Positions 24,067 through 33,586 of a stretch of 64,000 bases of DNA are shown here, one piece after another. The stretch is from Culex pipiens pallens (Eukaryota; Arthropoda; Insecta; Diptera; Culicidae), in the NCBI RefSeq assembly GCF_016801865.2, contig NC_068938.1, positions 95,008,221-95,072,220 of the forward strand, in the 5' to 3' direction. The position numbers and the translations under genes are program-made. The notes under the pieces were generated by a model, which did not search any database, was not told the DNA's origin, and worked only from the letters and a program-made list of their open reading frames with translations. Positions within the stretch are counted from its first letter, which is position 1. Every line of letters starts with the position of its first letter.

Positions 24067-27000
24067 ATGACAACACAACATACAAATAATATCACAGCAG
24101 ATAAAATCATATCATGGAATATACAAGGAATAAATACAAGTCGACAGGATCTGGCAATACTAATCAAAGAGGAAGAACCAGCAATAATATGCCTCCAAGA
24201 AACGATGTGTAAAACGGAAGAACAAAGTAAAATTAGTGGTTACAATACGATCCACAAAAAAAGAAATTATGGAACCAGAGCAGCAGGAGGTGTGATTGTA
24301 GGTATAAATAAAAACTTACATTTTCAGCAAATAGATATCACAACATCGGATGATATAGAAGCTATAGCAATTCAAGTCAAATCTCCAATTAATATAAACA
24401 TCATTAACACTTATATACCACCGGACAAAAAAATCGAAAAAGCACACATACAAGATCTACTAGTACAAGTACCTGAACCCTATATTTTAATGGGCGACTT
24501 CAATGCCCATAACCAAATATGGGGATCCGACAAAACGAGCCAAAGAGGCAAAATTATCGAAGAAATAATGGAAGAAAACAATCTAACCATAATAAATGAC
24601 GAGGAAATAACCTATATTAGTAACTCATCAGGATGCAAATCTATACTAGACCTAGTACTGTGCTCCCAAAACTTAACTGGAGATCTCATGATCAATGTTA
24701 AAGAAGATAATCACGGAAGCGACCACTTCCCAGTGATAACATCGATTAACATTAATCAATTCCAAGAACCTGCAAAAGTAAGCAGATGGATAATGGAGGA
24801 AGCAAATTGGGAAACCTACCAAAACACAATAAATTTTGATGAAACCGATGACCCGCAAGAACAAATCAGAGAAATAACAAATAAAATAATAAAAGCAGCT
24901 GAAAGCAGTATACCGAAGACAAAAAATACGAAAAATAACAACAACAGAAAAAAAGTACCGTGGTGGAATGAAGAGGTAGCCAAAGCCATCAAAATGAGAA
25001 GAAAAGCTCTGAGAGCGCTCAAAAAAGCAAAAAACGATGAAATTGGATCCTCACTTCGAATGGATTTTCAAAACAAAAAAAACGAAGCCAGGAAAATAAT
25101 GGGTGAGGCCCAACAAAAATCCTGGAAAAAGTTTGTGGAAAGCTTCAATGTAAACACATCAATAAAAGATATGTGGTCCAATTATAGAAAAATACAAGGA
25201 AAAAGTAATAATTCACACATTAAACAAATAAAGTATGAAGGAGATATCAAGAAACAAAACACGGAAATAGCCAATGCACTTGCAAACACATTTGAAAAAA
25301 TCTCGAGTGATCGAAACTACAGCATACCCTTCCAAAACTACAAAAAAACCAAAGAAACGAAACCAATAAATATCCCACACGATGACTCAGCATATAATCA
25401 GAATTACTCAATAGTAGAACTTGAAGATGCACTGGAAAGCACAAAAGGATCATCACCAGGCCCAGATGAAATACACTACGATATGATCAAGTATTTACCA
25501 CAAGACTGTAAACAACTACTACTCAAAGCATACAATAAACTGTGGAACCTGTCAGAGTATCCTGAACTATGGAGGGAAGCCACCGTAGTACCAATCTATA
25601 AAGGAAAAGGGGACCAAAATAACGCCTGCAATTACAGACCCATCTATCTTAACAGCTGCCTAGGCAAAATATTTGAAAGAATGGTAAATAACAGACTAAT
25701 CCACATCCTTGAGAACAGAAATTTGCTATACCAACACCAATATGCTTTCCGCAAAGGAAAATCAACAACAAACTACATGGCACAACTCGAAAATCATGTC
25801 AGATGCGGAATGAGCAAAAAATTATGTACCCAAGCAGTGTTCCTTGACATCAAAAAAGCATATGATACCACGTGGAGAAACTTAGTTCTTGACAAACTAA
25901 TTAAATGGAAAATTGGAGGTAAAATGACAAAATACATTCAGGAAATTCTCAGGAAAAAAACTTTCAGAGTAAGAGCAAATGGAGAAAAGTCTGAAACAAA
26001 AACAATGGAAACAGGACTATGCCAGGGATCAGTACTCAGTGTGACACTATTCTTAATAGCAATAAACACAATCGTGGAAGCAATGGACGACTCAGTACAA
26101 ACACTTATTTACGCAGATGATGTAACGATCGTTGCCACAGGAGCAAACAGCAGAGAAACAGCCAAAATAATCCAAAAAGCACTGCAAAAAATAGAAAAAT
26201 GGGAACAGGAAACAGGCTTTCAAATATCAGCAGAAAAAAGCGCCTCAATTATATTCAAAAGCCCCCGAACTAAAAAAACAGACACAAATCACAAGATAAA
26301 ATTAAACAACCAAGAAATACCACAGGTAAAGCACCACAAATGCCTAGGTGTCATACTAGATCAAACACTAAGCTACAATAAACATATCGAAACAACAGTA
26401 GCTGCCTGCAAACAAAGATTAAACTACCTCAAATGTGTAGCGAATCAAGTATGGGGAGGAGACAGAGCAACCCTCCTCAAAATTTTCCAAGCAACAGTTA
26501 TGGAAAAAATTCTTTACGCTGCCCCATTACTATCAGCGGCCAGCGAAAAACATATTGAGAAACTTCAAAAAGTTCAAAACATAGGGATGAGAATCATATC
26601 GGGTGCCTTCCACACAAGCCCAATACAAAGCATGCTCGCAGAACTCGGGTTAATAAATATTAAAAAAATGCTGAATCAAAGGACAGTAATATTTCACAAA
26701 AAAACAGAAAACCCAAATGAAAACAACATGGAAAGTGAACATAGTCCAGAAAGCACCGAAACCGATAGCTCCGGGGAACTATGGAATGAGCAACAAGCCC
26801 AGAAACCAAACACAATAAAACACAGAGTTGAAAATATTATGGAAAAACTAAAACTACAGCTGCCTCTGTCTACAATTTTTCAAACACCAAAATGCCCTCC
26901 GTGGGAGAAAAAAAAAATCAGATCGGACAATACACTAATTAACAAAAATAAACAAGGTGTAACCAATGAAGAACTACTGGCAACCTTCTACGAGAGAAAG

Positions 27001-27831
27001 AATAAGAAATACAAATTCAGTGATATAATCTACACGGACGGCTCAAAGATGAATAACAGAACCGGCTATAGTGTTTGTCATAACCAGTCAGTCATAAAAA
27101 AAAGAATGAATGGAGCTTGCTCAATTTTTCACGCAGAGTACTTAGCAGTAATCACTGCCTTGACAATTATCAAAAACCAAAATTCAATCAAAGAATACGT
27201 TATCTGCTCTGACTCACTGAGCGTAATCTTAAACATCCAAAAAAATCGAATAAACAACAAACTCAAAGATAAAGTCCAACTACTAAACAAAGAAATAGAA
27301 GCCAAAGGGAGCTCAGTCATTTTTATGTGGATCCCAAGCCACATTGGAATCCCTGGCAATGAAAAAGCAGACCGAGAAGCAAAAAACGCACTTCAGCTAA
27401 ATATTAGTGAACCTGAATTACTTTTCGAAGAAATTAAAAAAATAGTGAAAAACGCTATATGGAACCAAGCACAAAACGAATGGCACAATACAACAAACAA
27501 CAAACTCAGAGAAATTAAAAATACCATAAACCCCTACTCCAAAATCATATATCAAAATAGAAAAAACGAAGTAACCCTAACCAGATTAAGAATTGGACAC
27601 ACTAAATTAACACACAAATACCTGCTAGAAAAAGAAGAAGCCCCCAAATGCCCCAGGTGCTACCAACCAGTCACAATTAAACACATAATTGCTGACTGCA
27701 TCGGTTACGAACCAGAGCGAAAAAAAAATAATATACCACCAAATGTCCGAGAAGCATTGGCCGATGATGATGAAGCAGCAAAAAATATTCTGCAATTTTT
27801 CAACGAAGCCAACCTAAGTACACTCATTTAA
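24067..27831 (+). CDS. LINE ORF2: endonuclease, reverse transcriptase, RNase H
   Basis: The 1254-residue polyprotein would nick target DNA and prime reverse transcription of the element RNA. The N-terminal apurinic-like endonuclease shows N18 (SWNIQG), E45 (LQET), GDFNAH at 143-148 and SDHFPV at 218-223. The reverse transcriptase spans about 470-760, with D594 in FLDIKKAYD and the catalytic YADD at 682-685. An RNase H domain follows with the full acidic set D991 (TDGS), E1024 (HAEY), D1049 (CSDS) and D1102. A C-terminal C1195-C1198-H1206-C1211 knuckle ends the protein. It lies 27 bp after ORF1 in the same frame, with an intervening in-frame stop. All catalytic residues seem present. One oddity is RPIYL, where RPISL is usual. 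RNase H plus terminal CCHC points to the I group and away from Jockey. Confidence 0.95.
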   Translation: MTTQHTNNITADKIISWNIQGINTSRQDLAILIKEEEPAIICLQETMCKTEEQSKISGYNTIHKKRNYGTRAAGGVIVGINKNLHFQQIDITTSDDIEAIAIQVKSPININIINTYIPPDKKIEKAHIQDLLVQVPEPYILMGDFNAHNQIWGSDKTSQRGKIIEEIMEENNLTIINDEEITYISNSSGCKSILDLVLCSQNLTGDLMINVKEDNHGSDHFPVITSININQFQEPAKVSRWIMEEANWETYQNTINFDETDDPQEQIREITNKIIKAAESSIPKTKNTKNNNNRKKVPWWNEEVAKAIKMRRKALRALKKAKNDEIGSSLRMDFQNKKNEARKIMGEAQQKSWKKFVESFNVNTSIKDMWSNYRKIQGKSNNSHIKQIKYEGDIKKQNTEIANALANTFEKISSDRNYSIPFQNYKKTKETKPINIPHDDSAYNQNYSIVELEDALESTKGSSPGPDEIHYDMIKYLPQDCKQLLLKAYNKLWNLSEYPELWREATVVPIYKGKGDQNNACNYRPIYLNSCLGKIFERMVNNRLIHILENRNLLYQHQYAFRKGKSTTNYMAQLENHVRCGMSKKLCTQAVFLDIKKAYDTTWRNLVLDKLIKWKIGGKMTKYIQEILRKKTFRVRANGEKSETKTMETGLCQGSVLSVTLFLIAINTIVEAMDDSVQTLIYADDVTIVATGANSRETAKIIQKALQKIEKWEQETGFQISAEKSASIIFKSPRTKKTDTNHKIKLNNQEIPQVKHHKCLGVILDQTLSYNKHIETTVAACKQRLNYLKCVANQVWGGDRATLLKIFQATVMEKILYAAPLLSAASEKHIEKLQKVQNIGMRIISGAFHTSPIQSMLAELGLINIKKMLNQRTVIFHKKTENPNENNMESEHSPESTETDSSGELWNEQQAQKPNTIKHRVENIMEKLKLQLPLSTIFQTPKCPPWEKKKIRSDNTLINKNKQGVTNEELLATFYERKNKKYKFSDIIYTDGSKMNNRTGYSVCHNQSVIKKRMNGACSIFHAEYLAVITALTIIKNQNSIKEYVICSDSLSVILNIQKNRINNKLKDKVQLLNKEIEAKGSSVIFMWIPSHIGIPGNEKADREAKNALQLNISEPELLFEEIKKIVKNAIWNQAQNEWHNTTNNKLREIKNTINPYSKIIYQNRKNEVTLTRLRIGHTKLTHKYLLEKEEAPKCPRCYQPVTIKHIIADCIGYEPERKKNNIPPNVREALADDDEAAKNILQFFNEANLSTLI

Positions 27832-28036
27832 CGAACTCCCAGCCAGTCTGGTGAGAGACGGCCGCAGCCGTCAACAAATCAAGGATCAACAATGATGAAT
27901 AACACGATGTGTGGACCCGATAGCAGCAGGAAGAAAAAGAAAATTAAAAAGTGCTAATATTAAGCGATGAAGTGAAGACCTTTTCAAGAGATGAATGCAC
28001 ACAAGTGTAAAATCTCTCTAATTCAATAAAAAAAAA
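27832..28036 (+). terminator. LINE 3' UTR and A-tail
   Basis: The 3' UTR of about 190 bp contains a short GC-rich inverted phrase, gacggccgcagccgtc, near 27857. It ends in aattcaataaa running straight into a run of As, so the polyadenylation signal and tail overlap. The target duplication begins within the last As. Confidence 0.75.
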
Positions 28037-28049
28037 AAAATCAAGACTA

Positions 28050-28245
28050 ACATTTTAAAAGGGCCAAACATTGAATATTACGCCCATTTAAAATGCAAGT
28101 CTTGATTTAAAAATTTTCATAATATTTTTTTCGAAAAGATCGGAAAATTTCACGAATGTTTGATATATTAACATTGAAAATCGGACCATTAGTTGTTGAG
28201 ATATCGTCATTAGAAAATGGTGGGCTGTTTGGGTGAGACTTAGAA
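28050..28245 (-). mobile_element. right arm of the foldback element split by the LINE
   Basis: This is the inverted partner of 22560-22714, ending in gggctgtttgggtgagactt. Similarity stops abruptly just beyond aagttttctaag in the reverse-complement reading, giving the outer edge of the hairpin. Arm-to-arm divergence is much greater than the divergence between the LINE target duplications, so the hairpin is older. Confidence 0.75.
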
Positions 28246-29682
28246 AACTTAAACGTTTATTCGGAATTCTGAGTACGCCATCAAATCGGGCGTCTAATTT
28301 TACATAAAAGTCCCTTTGACATCAAATTTCTATCTTATCACCGTTTCAGGCTACAAATTATTGAAAAACACCTCTTTTTTCGCATGTTCAAAAATGGAAG
28401 GGGTCGTACCGCCCCTCCGTCACGAGATATCAAAAAACGGACCTTGGATTTGTGATCAAGGACAAAAGTTACCCCTTAGGACAAAGTTTCACGCAAATCG
28501 AAGAGGGGTCGGGGCAACTGCTGTGTGAGTTGGCGGAGAATTACCCTAATTTCAAATTTCAAGGCCAACTATATTTTTTTGGCGAAAAATATTACAAAAA
28601 GTCTTGCATTACAATTTTATACCATTGAAAATTAGCGAAATATCAATGAATTTATGAAAAAAAAATCTTTTTTCAAATTGCGTGAAATGATTAAAAACTA
28701 ATAATTTGATTTGGATAAATAAAACATAAAAATTTATTCTGAATAGTTCACAACCGAATTTACAAGTTTTTTCAATAATAATATCAATTTATTCAATAAT
28801 ATTTTTTCTGTCCCCTGATTTTCATTGTAAATTGTAAAAGAGGAGATGGAGGAGAAGCTTGAAGCAATGTTTTTAATTTTCCGATGTAATAAATAACAGA
28901 TAACAAATGTTTAAATACTGATGAAATATACTTCAATTTTTTTAGATACTCAAATTTGCTTGCAAACTTTTGGCTAATCTTTTAAGGATTGCTGAAACGT
29001 AAATTCAGCAGATGAAAATTCTACGAAATTTCACAAAGATGATAATTTTTTTTTGTATCCAGGGGTCACGTTTTGTATCTTGAACTACGATGTACAGATG
29101 CAGTAACTATCCTGTACATAATTATTATAAAATAGCAAATTTTTGAAAAAAAAATTAAACAGATTTGAAGGTTCCGCAAAATTGATGTGAAGTTACAATG
29201 TTTTGTTTTTGGCATACCGCAAAATTTTATTTTTTTTACCGTGAAAAATCACAAGCCCTAGTTATCAGGTTCAAGCTTGTGATGACAGTCGAAGATTTCT
29301 TTAAACTCGAGTTAACAACTTTTGAAAGATGTTCTTTTTTTATCTCAAAATGGCTGTAAATATTTATCAAACAATTCAAAATCAATTTTTCGAAAACAAA
29401 AAAGAGATAAAAGTTTACAACATCACTTTTCTCTTAAACTAAACTATTATTTACAACGTTGATTTTTTTTGGGTTTGCTCTCATGCTTTTGATCGAATTA
29501 GTCGCAAAATACGTAAAAGGCAAGATAAAATGTTGAGGTCATGGACAAAGCTACTTGGGTTGACAACCTCAACTTATTTCTAGAAGAGAGAAAAAAATCC
29601 CAAAAACATCCCTGGATAGTAAGATTTTCTGAAAATCCCAAATCATGAACCAACTTAATTTTCAAACAGGCCAAAAGTTGCC
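28246..29682. other. AT-rich DNA with dispersed-repeat fragment
   Basis: Positions 28280-28560 include gtcgtaccgcccctccgtcacgag-like and tttcacgcaaatcgaagagg phrases related to 7860-8000. The rest is AT-rich, without a recognisable gene. Confidence 0.4.
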
Positions 29683-30110
29683 CATTTACAATTGCAACAG
29701 AATTGAGCATGAGCATGAGCATGAGAGACAACCCATGGTTGTCCTTCTCCGTTGCTGAACAGAACCGTAACATCCTATCAGCACAACCGATCATACGCTT
29801 CAACGATCTAGTGATGTTTCCCTTATCAACAGCATGCATTAATACGCTGAAAAGATAAAACATCAAGATCATCAAAACTAGAGCTGCTGCAGATAGGTAA
29901 CAGTCGTCGGCCATCAACGACGCCCGCCATGTCAGTTTGTAGATCTCGAAAGGATGGGACGGGAATGTTAGTTAGCACAGGCTGCTACCAAGGGTGGGTT
30001 CTATACGACATCCACACTCCCGCGTGTGCCGGAAAACTACTTCTACTTGGGATATTGTTAGTAGGGAAGGGTAATTGTCAGGATTCATCATTTACAATTG
30101 CAACAGAATT
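29683..30110 (-). mobile_element. retroposon-like insert with 22-bp target duplication
   Basis: An exact 22-base direct repeat lies at 29683-29704 and 30089-30110 and encloses 384 bp (29705-30088). On the minus strand the insert ends in a short catgct microsatellite tail, as many SINEs and truncated LINEs end in simple repeats. There is no poly(A), no TIR and no protein I recognise. An open frame on the minus strand runs through the insert and out across its border, so it is unlikely to be functional. Duplication length and tail indicate target-primed retrotransposition. Confidence 0.75.
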
Positions 30111-30220
30111 AGTCGGAAAATCAAATATCCACCTAATTTTGCTATCTGGACTGAGGATCACTGAATTATGTGTATATACTTCTTTGTCTTCTTCGTTGGA
30201 AAGCATATTTTTAGAAAAAA

Positions 30221-31667
30221 CTAACTTAATCCACCAATGTGGCTGATGCCTTCCTCACTTTTTACCAACAATGGGTAATATGAGTGGTTTGGACACATAT
30301 TTCGGCTATTTTTTTGAATCCAGAAAAAAACGTACACACATATAACTTAAGTAATCATAACTCGAGACAAGGTTGCCAGATCTTCAATGTTTTGGACTCA
30401 TTGGAAAGGTTTTTCGATTACCTAACCAACGATGGGTCGGATGGTGGATCAGCACATAGTTTACATACAGTTAAGTGAGATCCGGCTTCCAAAAAGTACA
30501 TAAATATTACTTAAGTGGCCATATCTCGAGACAGGGTTGCCAGATCTCCAGTGTTTTGGACTCGTTGGAAAGGTTTTTCGATAACCTAACCATCGATGGG
30601 TCGGATGGTGGATCCGGACATAGTTTACATACATTTAAGTGAGATCCGGCTTCCAAAAAGTACATAAATATTACTTAAGTGGCCATATCTCGAGACAGGG
30701 TTGCCAGATCTGGAGTGTTTTGGATTTGTTAGAAAGGTTTTTTGATTATCTAACCAACGATGGGTCGGATGATGGATCCGGACTTCGTTTACATACATTT
30801 AAGTGAGATCCGGCTTCAAAAAAGTACATGAATATCACTTAAGTGGTCGTAACTCGAGACAGGGTTGCCAGATCTTCAATGTTTTGGACTCGTTGGAAAG
30901 GTTTTCTGATAACCTAACCAACGATGGGTCGAATGGTGAATCCAGACATAGTTTACATACATTTAAGTGGGATCCGGCTTCAAAAAAGTGCATCAATATC
31001 ACTTAAGAGGACATATCTCGAGACAGGGTTGCCAGATCTTCAATGTTTTGGACTCGTTGGAAAGGTCTCTCGATTATCTAACCAACGATGGGTCGGATGA
31101 TAGATCTGGACTTCGTTTACATACATTTAAGTGAGATTCAGCTTCAAAAAAGTACATAAATATCACTTAAGTGGTCGTAACTCGAGACAGGGTTACCAGA
31201 TCTTCAATGTTTTGGACTCGTTGGAAAGGTCTTTTGATTACCTAACCAACGATGGGTTGGATGATGGATTCGGACATAGTTTTCATGCATATAAGTGAGA
31301 TCCGGATAAATGTGAAAACACATTTTTATATATAACTTTTGAACTACTTATCGAAACTTCAAACAATTCAATAGCGATGTATGGGACCCTAAACCAAGTC
31401 GAATGCAACTGGTTTGATCAAAATCGGTCCAGCCAGTGCTGAGAAAACTTGGCAAGAATTTTGAACACATACATACATACACACACACACACACATACAC
31501 ACACACACACATACACACACACACACACATACACACACACACACAGACATTTGTTCAGTTTTCGATTCTGAGTCGATAGGTATACATGAATATAGGTCTA
31601 CGAGCTGTATTTCAAAAGTTCATTTTTCGAGCAGGATTATAGCCTTACCTCAGTGAGGAAGGCAAAA
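30221..31667 (+). mobile_element. 164-bp-array element, copy C
   Basis: The left end is taatccaccaatgtggctga with gccttcctcac, and the right end is cctcagtgaggaaggcaaaa. About six units of the 164-bp repeat run from about 30317 to 31305, followed by the conserved subterminal block and a long acacac/catac microsatellite (about 31470-31545). Units here are more diverged from one another than in copy B. Confidence 0.87.
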
Positions 31668-31867
31668 AGGAAAATATAGCGACAAAACGGATCACAATAT
31701 AAAACCCTGGATATGTGGATATTATCCTCTGTTCGTTAAAGGATAGTGTGGATAATCGTTCTATAATATCCATGAATCTAAATAATATTCAGAGATATTA
31801 CCGCATCCCAATATTTAAGTATCCGGATAACGGATTCACCTTATTTTACAAATATATGAAAAACATT

Positions 31868-33155
31868 ACTTAATCCACCTTTTGGTGGTTGGTGCCTTCC
31901 TCACATTTAGTACCTCAAAACCTCTCAAAACTAGGGCAACTTTTGATAAAATTTTACAAAAAAAGTCTGCAGATTTTTGTCAATCAGAGTCTGTAAAAGC
32001 CAATTATGCCCTTACACAATATTACCCTTCATTTTGTCTTAACTGTCAAACAACAACAACAGAATCCACCTCCTTCAATTTCATCATCCGCCTTCGTCTG
32101 CAGAGCAGATTCCCCCAGCAGCAGCAGCAGTTGTGCCGGTTCAAATGTTCAATTTTTCGTCAAGCAGAAGGTAAAGTTCGGTACCACTGGACCGGGTCAA
32201 CAGATAAACTCGGAAATTCCAGCACCCTCGTCTAGTTCGAGCAAGTCCGGCAACAGTAGCAGCAAGGATGTGTGCGTTCCACCGACTGGGGACAGCACGA
32301 GCAGTTTGTCGGAAAATGAGCGCAAAGACTTGGCCGTGCAGGGAGTTTATTTCCGGTGTCCGCGTGAAGGTGCTGAAAATTACGAATAAAAATAAGATAC
32401 GGAGAAAAAAAAATCAACGAAAGTCCTGAAATAAAGTTGAAAGGCCTTTCAGTTATCTAACTAATGATGGATCACATGATGAACCCGGACACTATTTTCA
32501 TCGTAATATCTGAGATCCGGCCTCTAAAAAGTGTCTAAATAACACTTAAGTGCTTATAACTTTTGAACTGTTCATCAGACCTTTGATGTTTTAGGCTCAT
32601 TTGGAAGGTTTTTCAATTATCTAACTAATAATGGGTCACATGCCAAACCCGGACACCGTTATCATCGAAATATTTGAGATCCGGCCTCCAAAAAGTGCAT
32701 AAATAACACTTAAGTGCTAATAACTTTTGATAGGGTTATCAGATCTACAATGTTTTAAGCTCATTTTAAAGGTCTTTCAAATACCTTTCTAAATATATAT
32801 AGCATGACCAGTTTTCTTACAAAAACCACCCTTTTTACAATCTTCTGAAATTTAACTAAAATCGTTTTTTTAGCATAACTTTTGAAGTACTTAACTAAAC
32901 TTAGTGATATTCAAAAAAGACTCAGGGGACCTGAAGACAGATCTAACAACACAGATCCGGACAAAATCGGTTAAGCCAGTTCCGAGAAAAGTGAGTGAGA
33001 AAAAATTCTACGTCCATCCACACGCACAGACATTTGCTCAGAATTTGATTCTGAGTCGATAGGTATACGTGAAGGTGGGTCTACGAGGCCTATTTAAGAA
33101 GTTCGTTTTTCGAGTGATTTTATAGCCTTTCCTCAGTAAGGTGAGGAAGGCAAAA
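31868..33155 (+). mobile_element. 164-bp-array element, diverged copy D, interrupted
   Basis: The left end, taatccaccttttggtggtt followed by ggtgccttcctcac, and the right end, gtgaggaaggcaaaa, match the family. Only about two strongly diverged repeat units remain (about 32440-32760), and the subterminal block lacks the CA microsatellite. A GC-rich, coding-like segment at about 32040-32412 interrupts the expected order and looks like a separate insertion. Confidence 0.7.
32006..32412 (+). pseudogene. possible processed retrocopy of a host mRNA 3' end
   Basis: A GC-richer island inside an AT-rich element has an open frame of 127 codons (32006-32389) rich in serine and glutamine, ending ...VYFRCPREGAENYE. 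The stop codon overlaps an AATAAA signal at 32385-32390, and about 20 bp later a run of nine As begins. Third-position GC and CAG-repeat serine/glutamine tracts resemble host coding sequence. The coding similarity probably starts somewhere after 32040, so the ATG at 32006 may be accidental. I do not recognise the parent gene. It could instead be a host exon captured by the transposable element. No clean target duplication was found. Confidence 0.45.
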
Positions 33156-33164
33156 GACAGTGGT

Positions 33165-33356
33165 TATCCAGGTTTTTAAGCGAAGATGGCGTTCGAATGT
33201 TGAACGTCCGAAATGTCAAAATCGCGCCAACATTAGAAAAAAAAATGCGGCTGTCATGCCATGGCACACTTTGTTCGTAATGTTGGTACCACTGCGTGAT
33301 TTTGACATTTCGGGCGTTCACCATTCGAACGCCATTTTCGCTTAAAAAGCTGGATA
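33165..33356. mobile_element. hairpin MITE-like element
   Basis: The left arm, starting tatccaggtttttaagcg and continuing through atggcgttcgaatg and cgaaatgtcaaaatc, is matched by an inverted right arm ending ctggata at 33356. The arms are about 65 bp with few mismatches. It begins only about 10 bp after the end of element copy D. Confidence 0.8.
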
Positions 33357-33421
33357 GTTTTCGGATAAACCATACTGAATCTAAGAATATAATAGCGTCA
33401 AAATTTTGTTTTGCACAGATC

Positions 33422-33586
33422 ATATCTGGAGTTTTTTTTTGGATAGGTCCTATAAACCAAATTTTCGTTTTTTGCTTTTTGAGTGTTTTTGAATAACCCT
33501 GACTCAAGGCGGTTCTAAAAACACCCAAAAAGCAAAAATTGAAAATTTGGTTTATAGGACCTTATCAAAAAAAAAACTCCAGATAT
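33422..33586. mobile_element. second hairpin MITE-like element
   Basis: The left arm runs atatctggagtttttttt, then ataggtcctataaaccaaat, then ttgctttttg. Its inverted copy ends aactccagatat at 33586. The arms are about 65-70 bp with a short loop near ccctgactcaaggc. No coding potential. Confidence 0.8.

Larger units (their letters stand above)
22715..28036 (+). mobile_element. full-length I-group LINE (non-LTR retrotransposon)
   Basis: The element is about 5.3 kb, with a 137-bp 5' leader, two open frames, a 190-bp 3' UTR and a terminal aataaa directly followed by an A-run. It is bounded by a perfect 13-bp direct repeat (22702-22714 and 28037-28049), with some ambiguity because the repeat begins with As. 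The ORF1 zinc knuckles and the ORF2 order endonuclease, reverse transcriptase, RNase H, terminal CCHC are those of the I group (I, Nimb, Loner and Outcast relatives). Open frames and clean duplication suggest a recent insertion. It lies in the same orientation as the host gene. Confidence 0.93.

Noticed and set aside
29498..29917. 139-residue minus-strand protein with a hydrophobic segment
   Set aside because: The frame crosses the border of the 29705-30088 insert and its target duplication, so it is a chance fusion.
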